Part shown: positions 1-11,095 of the stretch, one piece after another
How positions within the stretch are numbered: position 1 is the stretch's first letter
How the letters are laid out: each line of letters starts with the position of its first letter
From: Heterohyrax brucei
Lineage: Eukaryota > Chordata > Mammalia > Hyracoidea > Procaviidae
Reading direction: 5' to 3'
NCBI GenBank assembly: GCA_028571685.1
Contig: CM053146.1
Coordinates: forward strand, 65,195,431-65,259,430
Length of the DNA stretch: 64,000 bases
Position numbers and translations under genes: made by a program
Notes under the pieces: model-generated
The model's database searches: none
What the model was told of the DNA's origin: nothing
What the model saw: only the letters and a program-made list of their open reading frames with translations

Positions 1-768
1 GCATTATGTAGATGACACAACCTGGCTTGCTGCAAGTCAAGAGGCCTTGAAACACTTACTGATGAAGAACAAAGACCACAACTCTCAGTGTGGATTACAC
101 TTCAGCATCGAGGAAACAAAAACCCTTACAACTGGGCCAATAAACAACATCATGATAAATGGAGAAAATATTGAGGTTGTTGCCAAGCCAAGTTAAGGAT
201 GTCATTTTCCTTGGATTTACAATCAGTGCTCATGGAAATAGTAAAAGATACATTGCATTGAGAAAATCCCCTACAAAAGATCTCTTTAAAGTTTTGAAAA
301 GCAAAAGTGTCACCTTAAAGACTAAAGGGAGCCTGACTCAAGCCGTGGTATTTTCAATCACATCATGTGCATGGGAAAGCTGGACAGTGAAGATAGAAGG
401 AGAACTGATGCCCTTGAATTGTGGTGCTGAAGAAGAAAACAGAATACTATGGACTGCCAAAAGAACAAACAGATCTGTCTTACAAGGAGTACAACTGGAG
501 TGTTCCTTAGAAGCAAGGATTGTAAGACTATGTCTTATATACTATGGACATGGTTGTCAGCAGGAATCAGCCCCAGGAGAAGGACACTGTGCCTGGTAAA
601 GCAGAGGATCTGCATAAAAGACTCTCAGAGATGGACTAACGCAGCAGCTGAGATAAAGGGCTCAAGCATAACAATTGTGGGCCTGGTGCAGGACCAGGCC
701 ATGTTTTGTTCTGTGGTACATAGAGTTACCATGAATTCAAACAGACTTGACAACACCTAACAACAACA
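1..768 (+). mobile_element. RTE-class LINE, 3' part of reverse transcriptase ORF
   Basis: The left edge falls inside an RTE-type LINE. Reading frames, with shifts, give the RT active-site block (YVDDTTW for the usual YADD), then TKTLTTGPINN, and the C-terminal block with WTAKRTNRSVLQ, YGHGCQQESAP and RWT. These also occur in the other RTE copies of this window. It ends at the diagnostic 3' sequence CAACACCTAACAACAACAA near 768. Frameshifts and stops (for example after 195 and 599) show it is dead. The 5' end is outside the window. Confidence 0.88.
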
Positions 769-782
769 ATATTACTGTGCCA

Positions 783-905
783 ATTTTACTGCTGGGGCGC
801 TGAGGCACTGAGGCCTAGAGACAGTAGTTAAGTTGCCCAAGGTCATCCAGCTGGAAAGTGATAGAACTGGGCCTACCCGCTCTCGCCTGCTTTAGAGTCA
901 GACCT
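783..905 (-). repeat. MIR SINE
   Basis: The stretch reading gaggcctagaga...agttgcccaaggtcatccag, then agagtcagacctctgaact, is the reverse complement of the MIR core and tRNA-like head. Confidence 0.75.
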
Positions 906-1017
906 CTGAACTAGACCACCTGTGGTAGGTGTCTAGCAGTAGCTACCCAGGTCTTATATCTGTCATTGATGAGCCTGTGAGAGATTAATTAATTAGTCTG
1001 AAAACTGAGCTAAAGTT

Positions 1018-1370
1018 CTTTTGCTTTTTTTTTTTTTTAACCTTTTCTTATCAGTTGCCATGCAGGCAGCTTCCAACTCATGGTGACCCCATGCCCAGGG
1101 GAATGAAATGCTACTGAATCCTGCACCATCCCGGGATTGGCCACAGATCCGATGGTTAAGATCCATAGAGTTTTGATTGGCTGACTTTTGGAAATGGATC
1201 ACCAGGCCTTTCTTCCTACTTGGTGTGTTGAAACCTGTTCAGCATCACAGCAGCAGGTAAAGCTCCACTGACAGATGTGTGGTGGCTATGCATGAAGTAG
1301 ACTGGCTGGGAACAGAACCCAGTTCTCTCGTGTGGAATAGAGAATTCTATGCCTGAGCCACCACTGCTCT
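1018..1370 (-). repeat. divergent RTE-tailed SINE, long variant
   Basis: After a T16 tract the sequence gives cagttgccatgcaggcagct, then tccaactcatggtgacccc, a divergent form of the RTE-derived SINE tail. It proceeds through an atggatcaccaggcctttctt block to gagccaccactgctct. It resembles the longer AfroSINE subtype on the minus strand but is much more diverged than its neighbours. Confidence 0.55.
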
Positions 1371-1594
1371 CCTTTAACCTCTATACCCTTAGTTTTAACT
1401 AAAAAGTTACGACCTCAGATAACAAGTGGGAGATGAGCTCTTGACTCTAAAGCCAGTACTCACTCTACCCCACCAGGACAGAGTGGTATCAGAAACTGAT
1501 ATAAATGCCAAACTAAAGTAGGATTCTCATTAGAAAGTTCAGACAATAATGCCTCAAATTTGTATAGAGGCTCAGCAATTACAGAATACTTTTT

Positions 1595-1765
1595 CAGAGC
1601 CCTGGTGGTGCAGGGGTTAAGCACTTGGCTGCTAACCAAAAAGGCTCACAGTTCAAATTCACCCATGCTCCTTGGAAACTCTACGGGGCAGCTCTACTCT
1701 GTCCTAGAGAGTTGCTTTGAGTTGGAATGTCTCGTCGGCAATGGAATTTTTTGGTTTGTTTCTAT
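1595..1765 (+). repeat. AfroSINE-type SINE
   Basis: Begins ccctggtggtgcaggggttaa (box A-like) with a degraded box B, then the RTE-like body ctccttggaaactctacggg and the tail ending in T-rich tttttggtttg. This family recurs more than twenty times in the window and is the main evidence for an elephant-type genome. Confidence 0.9.
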
Positions 1766-1779
1766 CCAAAGAGAAACAG

Positions 1780-3324
1780 AAAAGAGAACAAAGGTTGTTG
1801 TTGTAAATCATTTTCAAACTGTAAGCCCACATCTTTAAAGACATGTGGGAAGTAGTGAAAGCAAAGAGGCACAAAATAGTTTCCTGGGGACTGCATTGTT
1901 CTATTTATCTGGTCAAAGGAAAACAGCTTTTTGTTGGCAAAGCCTTGCTTTCATCAGTCTGTTTGCGGCGCCCAGAGCTGGAGGCGGCCAGTCCTGCTGA
2001 AGTAAGTCCTTCTTCTGAAGGCAGTCCGGAGGCTTTCTTCCCGTGAGGTCTTTCATCCTTGTGGGGTTGTGTTCTCCTGGTTCTCATGTTCATTATCAGT
2101 AAGTGGAGGGCTCCCAGTTTTATGCAAAAGTTCACCCCCAGGCTTGACTGTATTACTAGGACACCCAAGATTCCAAGGAGAACACATAATTGTTCCTGGC
2201 ACAAGAGTGGCATGAAGGCCTGTCTCTGGGTTGCATGATATCTGCTTTGCCTTCAGGCTTTCAATTGTCAGCATTCCACAGTGAGGCAGGTGGGGATGCG
2301 AGTGTGCTAATTAGATGAAGCACTTGATCTTGAAGCCTGCATCAGCAATGACTAGGTAGTTGGGCTTCAGAACTTTTGAACACTACCCGTCTTTCTCTCA
2401 GTCTGGCCCAGGATGTAATTATCTTGTCAGGTAAGAAGTGGCAGTGCACACCCGAGTGAGCACTCTGCAGTGGGCACAGAGCGAGAAGCACAGGCGAATG
2501 CACCCACAGTGCATGCCTGCTCCGAGACAAACAAATTCACAGAGAGACATCGGAGAATGAAGATTTATCGAACAAAGAGGCTTCCTGGAGTATTTGTTGC
2601 TGAGGATCCTTAAGATCTTCTCTTAATAAGATTACCCTGCCTTCTGAGAGGGTTCACAGCCCTTCACTGGCAGAGGCAAGTTTCAAACCCTTACACTAGG
2701 GGTTCACTAGCAAAGGAAGGGCTCTGCAGGCCAAAGGCAGGTGATAAAACTTTGAAAGATGACTTGTAGGACGGCAATGAAAGACATGAGAAAACAGAAA
2801 GCAGGCATGCGTGTGAAGACTGTTAAAGAGGTAGACGACCTTGCTACTCCAAGTGTGGTGGGTAGACTGGCAGGATCAGCATCAAGGGGAGTATATAGAA
2901 ATGCAGACTTTTAGGCTCCAGCCCAGAACTTCTGAATAGGAATCTGCCTTTCAACAAGTCTCCCGGGTGACTGGGTATACCAGAAGAGTTTTGAGAGAAC
3001 ACCGATGACTGGGTCTTAATTCGAGACCTAAAAATTTAATCAGGTCAGGGTGTGTTCTGGGCACTGGGAGTTTCAAAAAGCTCCCTAGGTGATTCTATCT
3101 TCTTTTGGACACACTATTCTATATCAGAACCCCTGGTTTACACAGCCCCTGATATAGAAAAATCTGCCCAAGAGGAGTTTTGACACTTTAGAAAATAAAG
3201 GCATTCCTTTCTTTAAGCCTTTACGCACATATCGCATAAAGGGTTCTCAAGCCTATCAGACACCTGTGACATCTATTCTCAGTGACAAAGTGGTGTAGGG
3301 AATGTCTGCTGCTTATGGAAGAAA
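1780..3324. other. non-genic stretch with one MER5A-like fragment
   Basis: No recognisable host exon. The only assigned piece is the short hAT nonautonomous fragment listed at 2858-2985. The open frames here (up to about 100 aa on both strands) overlap each other and match nothing I know. Confidence 0.5.
2858..2985 (-). mobile_element. MER5A-like nonautonomous hAT
   Basis: aagtgtggtgggtagactgg followed by atcagcatcaaggggag, gcagacttttaggctccag and aacttctgaataggaatctg follow MER5A order on the minus strand. Compare the better copy at 25308-25492. Confidence 0.6.
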
Positions 3325-3464
3325 AAAACCAACACACTGCTGTTGAGTCAACTCTGACTCGCAGTGACTATACAGGACAGAGGAGAACTGCCCTTGGAGG
3401 ATTCAAACTGCCAATCTTTTGGTTAGGCAGCCATGGCACTTAACCATTACGCCACCAGGGTTTC
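3325..3464 (-). repeat. AfroSINE-type SINE
   Basis: Reverse-oriented copy: ctgttgagtcaactctgact, then the box A complement taaccattacgccaccaggg at the right end. Confidence 0.9.
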
Positions 3465-3831
3465 TGCCTGTGGAACAGCACACCTTCTTACACTGGCCTT
3501 CAAGGCTGAGGAGTCTAGTTTCAGCCTAACTTTCCCATTCCCTCACTACCAGCTCACACCAGGCAGACTGGCCTGTTTTCAGTTAGTAAAATACACTGAC
3601 TGCCTTTCTGTCCCAGAGGCTTTGCACAGGAGTGTTCCTCTCGGAAACTCCCCAACCTCCCAATTGTCAACTTCCAGGCCTCTTGAAAGAAGTCTTATCA
3701 ACATGTTCTGCACAAGAAAGGTCTCACTCTCTTCCCTTCCATTATAATCCATTGCTATACGTTGTTCTTGTCTATTTCTTTAACAGCACTATTAAAAGTT
3801 GTAATTATGGTTATGTACCCATTAATTAAGA

Positions 3832-3880
3832 AAATCCAAACCCATAGCAGTTCAGTTGATTCTGACTCATAGGAACCCTG
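3832..3880 (-). repeat. AfroSINE-type tail fragment
   Basis: Short tail-only piece (ttcagttgattctgactcat) abutting a plus-strand copy, giving a head-to-head-like SINE pair. Confidence 0.6.
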
Positions 3881-3881
3881 T

Positions 3882-4050
3882 TGGAAACCCTGTTGGCATA
3901 GTGGCTAAATGCTACATCTGCTAAGCAAAAGGTTGGCAGTTCAAATCTACCAGGTGTTCCTTGAGAACTTCATGGGGGCAGTTCTACTTTGTCCTATGGG
4001 GTTGCTATGAGTCAGAATCGACTTGATGCCAGTGGCATGGGTATTCATTA
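3882..4050 (+). repeat. AfroSINE-type SINE
   Basis: ggaaaccctgttggcatagt head, box B gttcaaatctaccaggtg, and tail atcgacttgatgccagtgg. Confidence 0.9.
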
Positions 4051-4057
4051 ATTGGAA

Positions 4058-4200
4058 ACTCTGACAGCATAGTGGTTAAATGTTATGGCGGCTAACCAAA
4101 AAGTTGGTGGCTCAAATCTACCAAGAGCTCCTTGGAAATTCCATGGGACAGTTTTACTCTGTCCTACAGGGTCACTATGAGTCTGAATCGACACTATGAT
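4058..4200 (+). repeat. AfroSINE-type SINE
   Basis: Second plus-strand copy directly after the previous one; head ggaaactctgacagcatagt, body through gtctgaatcgaca, tail truncated. Confidence 0.88.
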
Positions 4201-4535
4201 AACTTTGTTTTTAATTCATTAATTACTTTGTGTACTCTTGTCCTTCTACTAGACTGAAAGACCCCCAAGGACAAAACTGGGACTTGTTTTTTATTCTTCA
4301 ATACGTTCCCAATGCACTTGGCATGTGAAAAATGTATACATAATTGTAGAAGAAATGAAAGAACGTAGAGATCAGCAGACTGGCTTGTAGACCATATTTG
4401 ACTCGCTACTTGTACTTTGAAATAACCATGCTCATTCATGTATGCTCACTCATGGCTGATTCATGCTACCTCAGTAGAGTTTTCACAACAGAGATCAAAT
4501 TATCCACAGCTTTAAATGACTACCTGACCATTTAC

Positions 4536-4716
4536 AGGTAGGACTGCTAGATAAAATACAGGACAACCAGTCACATTTGAATTTTAGAGGAACAATGAAT
4601 AATTTTTTGGTATAAGCATATCTCAAATATTGCATGAGACATGCTTACCGTTAACTTGAAATTCAAATGTAACTAGATGTCTTGTGTTTTTATGTGTTAA
4701 ATCCGGCAACCCTATA
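4536..4716. repeat. imperfect palindromic (foldback) element
   Basis: The left arm (aggactgctagataaaatac ... cacatttgaatttta) is nearly the reverse complement of the right arm (gaaattcaaatgtaac ... aaatccggcaaccct). Arms are about 60-80 bases around an AT-rich centre. The organisation is that of a MITE-like nonautonomous DNA element; the family is not assigned here. Confidence 0.65.
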
Positions 4717-4719
4717 GAA

Positions 4720-5450
4720 GTATGCCAACTCCTGAATTAATGAATAAAGTGTGTCCACATGTGTAAGTCATGAAGAGCTCAACATATGACTTCCAAAACT
4801 TTCTGTTTACTTTATGAACATTCAACATTGCAGGAGCAACAAAACATTGAACTGTGTTGTAATTAATACTCTCCCCTTAGTGGCATATTTTGGGTTCTTT
4901 TAGTTGATTAAACTTAAAATTAAAAAATGTATTTCTAAACTCTTATGTCCTGGGGGCTATAAATTTAACTTGTCCTCTTACGCCTTGATCCCATATGTAA
5001 CTGTTTAAAAGGCCAGATGGAGAAGGCTTGGATACAGTCAGCTTCCTTCATGGGGATCTGAGCAGTGATGGTTTCCCTTTAAGCAAATGCTGTAATTTGG
5101 TCCAGGATCACAGACACCAACACAGAGTGGGCAGCCAGAGTCATGGGAAAGGCTTCAGGGGATGGAGGGGGAATTGAACTAACCTGGAATCACTGCGCCC
5201 TGTGGGGTCCTGGGAAAGCACAGAGAGGGGTAATTACACTGCTTTTAGCACTTTGTGGTATGGAGAGGAGGCTTTGAAGAAGCCGAGTTTGCTTCCAGAT
5301 CATAGGTCACAGCCCTTACCAAGGGGGTACTTTTAGGGGCAAGAAAACTGGGACTAGAAATGATTTGTTGTTCCCATTAAAGGTATCACATCAGGTTCAA
5401 AAAAAAGTAGTCAAGTAAAAATCACCATGTATATGTGTGAAAAAGGAATC
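4720..5450. other. non-genic stretch
   Basis: No exon, RNA gene or recognised repeat seen. Unique-looking intronic DNA of ordinary composition. Confidence 0.5.
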
Positions 5451-5454
5451 AACC

Positions 5455-5618
5455 CAAAAACCAAACCATTGCTGTTAAGTTGATTCTGACTCATAGCGAC
5501 CTTGCAGGTCAGAGCAGAACTGCCCCAAGAATTTCAAAGGAGTGCCTAGTGGATTCGAACTGCCAACCTTTTGGTTAGCAGCTGTAGCACTTTAACCACT
5601 ACACAACCATGGTTTCCA
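5455..5618 (-). repeat. AfroSINE-type SINE
   Basis: Reverse copy from ccattgctgttaagttgatt to accactacacaaccatggtt. Confidence 0.9.
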
Positions 5619-5660
5619 AAAAGGTAAACAGATAAGTAAAAAGGTAGTAGCTGTGGATTC

Positions 5661-5690
5661 GGGGGGGGGGCGGGGTGAGTGGGAGCAAGT
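5661..5690 (+). repeat. poly-G tract
   Basis: Ten consecutive G, then cggggtgagtggg, on the plus strand. Confidence 0.8.
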
Positions 5691-5917
5691 TTGATTTTAT
5701 TCTAAAGTGGACGTCCTATAGTTATGGTAACCATAATTATATTTTCAGGATGCAAGATTTTGTAGGATGGCTCTGATTTCAAATACTGTGATTGTCAATA
5801 AAAGCAATTGTTCAATGTATAACTAAATTTAATTTAATTGTTATACTTTTCATAAGACTATACGTATATAAACTAATTCAAAAAACTTGGACCTAGTTAA
5901 TATGTACAGTATGATGT

Positions 5918-6610
5918 TGTTATGAATTGAATTGTGTTCTCCCGAAATGCCTGTCAACTTGGCTAAGCCATGATTCTCAGTGTTTTGCTTGATTGCCTGC
6001 CATTTCCTAATTGATGTGATTTTTCTTTATTTTGTAAATACTAACCCCTATGATATTAATGAGTCAGGATTAGAAGCAATTATGTTAATGAGGCAAGACT
6101 CAAATTATAGGATTAAGTTATATCTTGAGTCAATCTTTTTTGAGACGTAAAAGAGAGAAGTGAGCAGAGAGATGAGAGACCTCATACTAACCAAGAAAGA
6201 AGTGCTGGGAGTAGAGCACGGCCTTTGGACCCGAGGTCCCTGTGCTGAGACCGGGGAAGATTGATGACCAGGACTTTCCACTAGAAGCTACAGAGAAAGA
6301 AAAGCCTTCCCCTGGAGACGGGGCCCTGAATTTCAACTTCTAACCTCCTCGACTGTGAGAGAACATATTTCTGTTGGTTAAAGCCATTTACTTGTGATGT
6401 TTCTGTTATAATCGACCAAACCAAATCTGTTGCCATTGAGTCTATTCTGACTCATAGCAACCCTACAAAAACAGAGTAGAATTTCCCTATAGAGTTTCCA
6501 AGGAGATCCTGGTAGATTTAAACTGCCAACCTTTAGATTGGCAGCTGTAGCACTTAACCACTACACCACCAGAGTTTCCTCTGTTATGGCAGCACTAGAT
6601 AACTGAGACA
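5918..6610 (+). mobile_element. solitary MaLR-type LTR (MLT1-like) with nested SINE
   Basis: The element starts TGTTATGAATTGAATTGTG and ends ...AGATAACTGAGACA, so it has the TG...CA termini of a retroviral LTR. It is bounded by a perfect 5-bp direct repeat GATGT (5913-5917 and 6611-6615), the duplication size typical of ERVL/MaLR elements. The beginning and the end-proximal block (ctgtgagagaacatatttct, gttaaagccattt) match the MLT1/MaLR LTR pattern as I know it. A minus-strand AfroSINE (6415-6582) interrupts it near the 3' end. No internal proviral sequence is present, so it is a solo LTR. Other copies are at 13850-15895 and 43639-43990. Confidence 0.82.
6415..6582 (-). repeat. AfroSINE-type SINE nested in LTR
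   Basis: Reverse copy, aaatctgttgccattgagtc to accactacaccaccagagtt. It splits the LTR between its gttataa and ctgttatggcagcactag segments. Confidence 0.9.
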
Positions 6611-6879
6611 GATGTCAGCATGGTAAAGTATGTAAAGATATGCAAAGAAAAAAAGACTGGAAGGATATATTCTAAAATGTCAACAGTGGTTAATTATGTC
6701 TGAGAAGTGGGTTTATCGATGACCTTCATTTTCTTCTATGTGCTTTTCTGTACTTTTCAGTCTCTCTTTTGAAAATGGCATGTACTAATTTTATAATTAG
6801 GAAAAGAGTGAAGATTTTACCATTCTCTCCCTCTCTTTTCTGTCTGTCCCCACCCCCCCAATGTTCCCATGTTGCTGGC

Positions 6880-7140
6880 GGGAAAGTAACTAATATAATT
6901 ACTTAGGAGAGCAAGTTGGATGAATTTGTCATTCCCCATGACCCAGGGATTTCACTCCTGGATATGGATTGTCAGCTGAGAACATACATATGTGCAAAGA
7001 TGTGTGTGGCTACAACATTTGCATGACTGGACAATTAGCAGCAACCTAAAGTCTACTGACTGCAGAATGAATACTTTAGAGTACGTGCACTTAAGTGAAT
7101 ATATATAACAGTGAAGCAGAATAAAGTAGGGCTGTGTGTA
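6880..7140 (+). mobile_element. old L1 3' fragment
   Basis: tgacccagggatttcactcc followed by gagaacatacatatgtgcaa and gcagcaacctaaagtctac follows the order of the end of L1 ORF2 in a diverged copy. Confidence 0.5.
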
Positions 7141-7147
7141 TCTCTAG

Positions 7148-7305
7148 AAACCCTGGTGGCATAGTGAGTAAGAGCTGCGGCTGCTAAACAAAAGGTCAGT
7201 GGTTCAAACCCACCAAGTGTTCCTTAGAAACTCTTTTGGACAGTTTGACTCTGTTCTATAAGTTCACTACGAGTTGAAATGAACTCAGTGGCAATGAGTT
7301 TATGT
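7148..7305 (+). repeat. AfroSINE-type SINE
   Basis: gaaaccctggtggcatagtg head, through tgaactcagtggcaatgagt. Confidence 0.9.
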
Positions 7306-7339
7306 TTATCTCTATAAATAAGCCAAAACCATAATGAGT

Positions 7340-8230
7340 TTGTATGACAAAACACAGATTGGAAGAGAATATTTGCAAAACATGTATCTGATAAAGGATT
7401 TGTATCTAGGATATACGAAGAACTCCTATGACTCACCAATAAGAAAACAAACAACCCAATTACAAAATGGGCAAAAGATCTGAACAAACACCTCATCCAA
7501 AGAAGTCATACAGATGGCAAATAAACATACGAAAAACACATTCAACATCATATATCATTAGTGAATTGCAAGTGAAATGAAAATGAAATACCACCATATA
7601 CCTATAAGAATACCTAAGATCCAGAACACTGACAAGGAACAAAAGAACTCTCACACATTATTGGTGAGAATGCAAAATGGTAGAGCCACTTTGGAACACA
7701 GTCTGGCAGATTCATAAATGCTAAACATAGGAATACCATTTGATCCAGGAAATGCTCCCCTGGGTATTTACCCAAATGAGATGAAAATGTACGTCTACAT
7801 AGAAATATGCCCATGAACATTTATAACTGCTTTATTTGTAAAAGCCCCAAATTAGAAGCAACCAGGATGTTCATCAATGGGTGAATGGATAAACAAATTG
7901 TGATTCATCCACACAATGAAATATAATTTGTCAATAAAAACAAATGAGCCATGAAACCACACAAAGATGTGGAGGAATCTTAAATATGTGCTGATAGGTG
8001 AAAAAAGCCAGTCCAAAAAGCTATATACTGTAAAATTTCAATTATAAGACACCCTAGAAAAGGCAACACTACAGAGAAAAGATCAGTGTGGCCAGGGTTC
8101 CAGGAGAGGGGAAAGGATGGAGCACACAATGTTTCTATGGCAGTGAACTTATTCTGTGTGATACTGTAATGGGGGACATGTGATTTTAAGCATTTATCAA
8201 AATGCATAGGGCTGTACACCACAAAGAGAG
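7340..8230 (+). mobile_element. L1 3' end, left part (split by RTE)
   Basis: Old L1 ORF2 C-terminus and 3' UTR on the plus strand (aatatttgcaaaacatgtat, aatgggcaaaagatctgaac, atgggtgaatggataaacaa). It breaks at 8230-8245 and resumes at 11096 with the remaining 3' UTR. It is the outermost shell of the nest described in the findings. Confidence 0.8.
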
Positions 8231-8245
8231 AATGTCAACTGTGGA

Positions 8246-8926
8246 TTTGTTGTTTGTTGTTATCAGGTGCTGTGTATCATTTCTAGCTCATAGGGATCCT
8301 ATATACAACATAACGAAACACTGCCTGATCATATGCAAGCCTCACAAAGGTTGCAGTACTTGAGTCCAGCGTTGCAGCCACTGTGCCAGCCTATCTCGTT
8401 GAGGGTCTTCCTCTTTTTAGCCGACCTTCTGCTTTACCAAGTATGATGTCCTTCTCCAGAGACTGGTTCTTCTTGATAACATTTCCAAAACAAAGGAGGC
8501 GAAGTTTCACCATTCTCACTTCTAAGGAGCAGTATAGCTGTATTTCTTCCAAGACAGATTTGTCCACTCTTTTGTCAGTCCATGGTAAAGTCCATGTTCT
8601 TTGCCAACACTGTGATTGAAATACACCAATTCTTCTTCAGTCCTCCTTATTCATTGTACAATATTTTTGTGCTTAAAATCCACTGCCGTTGAATTGATCG
8701 TGACTCATAGCAGCCCTGTAGGTCGGAGTAGAACTGCTCCATAGAGTTTCCAAGGAGTGCCTGGTGGATTCAAATTGCAGACCTCTGTACGCACATAAAG
8801 CAATTAAAAATGTCATGGCTTAAGTCAGGTTCATTTCAGTCCTCAAAGTGACATCTTTACTTTTTAACACTTTAAAAAGTTCTTTTGCAGCAAATTTGCC
8901 CAATGCAATATGTCACTTGATTTCTT
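8246..8926 (-). mobile_element. RTE LINE, 3' part (left piece of split element)
   Basis: On the minus strand the pieces give IALGKFAAKELFKVLKSKDV (8930-8820) and then the C-terminal blocks with YHGLTKEWTN and KRGRPSTR. This continues exactly where the right-hand piece (9906-11095) stops. A SINE at 8672-8790 interrupts it. The ORF is broken by several stops. Confidence 0.82.
8672..8790 (-). repeat. AfroSINE-type SINE nested in RTE, truncated
   Basis: ccactgccgttgaattgatc to tgcctggtggattcaaattg on the minus strand; the tRNA-like head is lost. Confidence 0.85.
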
Positions 8927-9905
8927 TTTCTCTTTTATTGTGATTTAGGTGAAAGTTTACAAAGTAAATTGTTGTTATTGATATTTTAGGTGCCATAGAG
9001 TTGGTCCCAACTCATAGAGACCATATGCCTGACAGAAGGTAACACTGCCCTGTCCTGCACCATGCCCACAACCATTTTTATGCTTAAGCCCATTGTTGCA
9101 GCCACTGTGTCAATCCATCTTGTTGAGGGGCTTCCTCTTTTTTGCTGACCCTCCACTGTACAAAGCATAATGTCCTCCAGGGACTGATCCATCCTGACAA
9201 TGTGCCCAAAGTATGTTAAGATGCAGTCTCGCCATGGTTGCTTCCAAGGAGCATTCTGACTATACTTCTTCCAGAATGGACCTGTTTGTTCTTTTGGCAG
9301 TCCATGGTATGTTCGATATTCTTCTCCAACACCACAGTTAGAAGGCATCAACTCTTTTTTTTCACATTTTTTTGAATTGTGAATTATTAACAATTTTACA
9401 GTCTATGTCGTGTTGTCATGTAACATCCAGAACTTTCACCTCTGTTCTCTTCTAGCTGTCCTGCTCCCCTTTTCCCCATGTGACAGCACATTTCCCCTTT
9501 TGTTCGGAACTTCCTGCAACCTTTTGATAAAGGTCTGGTCCTCCTCACCCAACCAACTCAGCCCCCTTAGTGTCCCTCAGACAACCTTGTGTCCATTTTT
9601 GAAAGTTTCTTAGCCTCCAGTGTCACTCTATGTTTTGTATGGTCCAGGTCAGTCTTTGGGGAGCTGGCCCGGGTGCTGGATGCAGTTTGGGGTTAGAGAG
9701 TCTGGGAGGCCACACTTCCAGGGGGCCCTCCGTTCAGAAGGACCATCAAGTGTGGTCTTTTTGTTCTACATTTTTCTCCCACCCTGTCTGGGATCCCCTA
9801 TTGCGATCCCTGCCAGAGCAGTCAGGGGTGGTAACCAGGCACCATCTAGTTGCTCTGGGCTCAGTCTAGTAGAGGTTATGGTGGTCCTGGTCCATTAGCA
9901 TTGTC
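8927..9905 (-). mobile_element. L1 3' UTR fragment inserted in RTE
   Basis: tcttttattgtgatttaggtg at the left is an L1 3' end on the minus strand. From about 9365 to 9905 the 3' UTR continues, including gatccctgccagagcagtca and accaggcaccatctagttg, shared with the L1s at 46.2 and 57.9 kb. A 9-bp direct repeat TGATTTCTT (8918-8926 and 9906-9914) flanks the whole fragment inside the RTE. A second RTE copy is embedded within it. Confidence 0.75.
8974..9362 (-). mobile_element. RTE LINE 3' fragment nested in L1
   Basis: The minus-strand frame reads LMPSNCGVGEEYRTYHGLPK ... FGHIVRMDQSLEDIM ... RWIDTVAATMGLS, ending at caacaacaat. It is the C-terminal part of the RTE ORF, open over about 110 codons, 5' truncated. 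It duplicates a segment also present in the host RTE at 8246-8640, so it is a separate insertion. Confidence 0.85.
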
Positions 9906-11095
9906 TGATTTCTTAACTGATGTTTCCATGGGCATTGATTGTGATTCCAAGTAAAATAATACCCTAACAACTTTAATATTTTTTCCGTTTATCATGATAT
10001 TGTTTATTAGTAGAGTTGTAATGATTTTTGTCTTCTCTATATTGTGGTATAATCCATACTAAGGGAACTCCAGTGGAGTTGTGATTAAGTACTACAGCTG
10101 CAAACCAGAAGGCTGGCAGTTCAAATTCATCAGGTGCTCCCTGGAAACTCTATGGGTCCGTTCTATCCTGTCCTACAGGATCACTGTGACTCAGAATCAA
10201 CTTGATGGCAATGGGTTTACTAAAGGCTGTAGTCTTTGATTTTCATCAGTGTGTGCTTCAAGTCATCCTCGCTTTCAGCAAGCAAAATTGTGTTGCCTGC
10301 ATGGCACAGGTTGTTAATGAATCTTCCTCTAATTCTGACACTGCGTTCTTTATTAGTCCAACTTCTCGAGTTATTGGCTCCACATTTAGACTGAACAAAT
10401 ACGGGGAAAGAATATAACACTGATGCACATCTTTTCCAGTTTTAAACCACACAGTATTCCCTTGTTCTGTTGGAATGACTGCTTCTTGATCTAGGTACAG
10501 GTTCCTCGGAACATGATGAAGTAAGTGCTCCGGAGTTCCCATTCTTTGCAACGTTATCCATAATTTGTTATGATCCACATGTTAATGCCTCTGTGTAGTC
10601 AATAAAACACAAATAAGCTTCTTTTGGGTATTCTCTGCTTTCAGCCAAGATTCACCTGATATTAGCAATGGTATTCATTGTCCCATGTCCTCTTCTGAAT
10701 CCAGCTTGAATTTCTTGTTCCTTGTGGTATTGCTGCAGCTGTTTTTGAATGAATTTGGGTGAAAAATTACTTGTGTATGATATTGTTTCCCCATTCTGTT
10801 AGATCACCTTTCTTTGGAATGGACACAGATATGGATCCATTTCAGTCAGCTGGCCAGGTTGCTGTCTTCCAAATTTCTTGGTATGGACACATAGGCACTT
10901 CCAGTGTTGTCTCCATTTGTTGAAACTCTCAGTTGGTATTCTATCAATTCTGAAGCCCCCCCATTTTTTTTGTTAATGCCTTCAGTGCAGCTTGGACTTC
11001 TTCCTTAATACCTCTGGATCTTGATCATATGCTACCTCCTGAAAGGGTTGAACATCAACCAGTTCTTTCTGGTCCAGTGGCTCTGTGTGAACACT
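9906..11095 (-). mobile_element. RTE LINE, reverse transcriptase region (right piece)
   Basis: The minus-strand frames contain QIMDNVAKNGNS-type and LYLDQEAVIPTEQGNTVWFK segments, LSPYLFSLNVEPI, and a degraded active site (CHAGNTILLAES for YADD), with stops between them. Interrupted by a plus-strand SINE at 10066-10217. It joins to the left piece at 8926. Confidence 0.83.
10066..10217 (+). repeat. AfroSINE-type SINE nested in RTE
   Basis: gaactccagtggagttgtga head, body ctccctggaaactctatggg, tail aacttgatggcaatgggttt. Confidence 0.88.

Noticed and set aside
1595..1640. tRNA-like box A/box B in the SINE heads as real tRNA genes
   Set aside because: The cloverleaf is not closed and each occurrence is followed by the same RTE-derived body, so these are SINE promoters, not tRNA genes.
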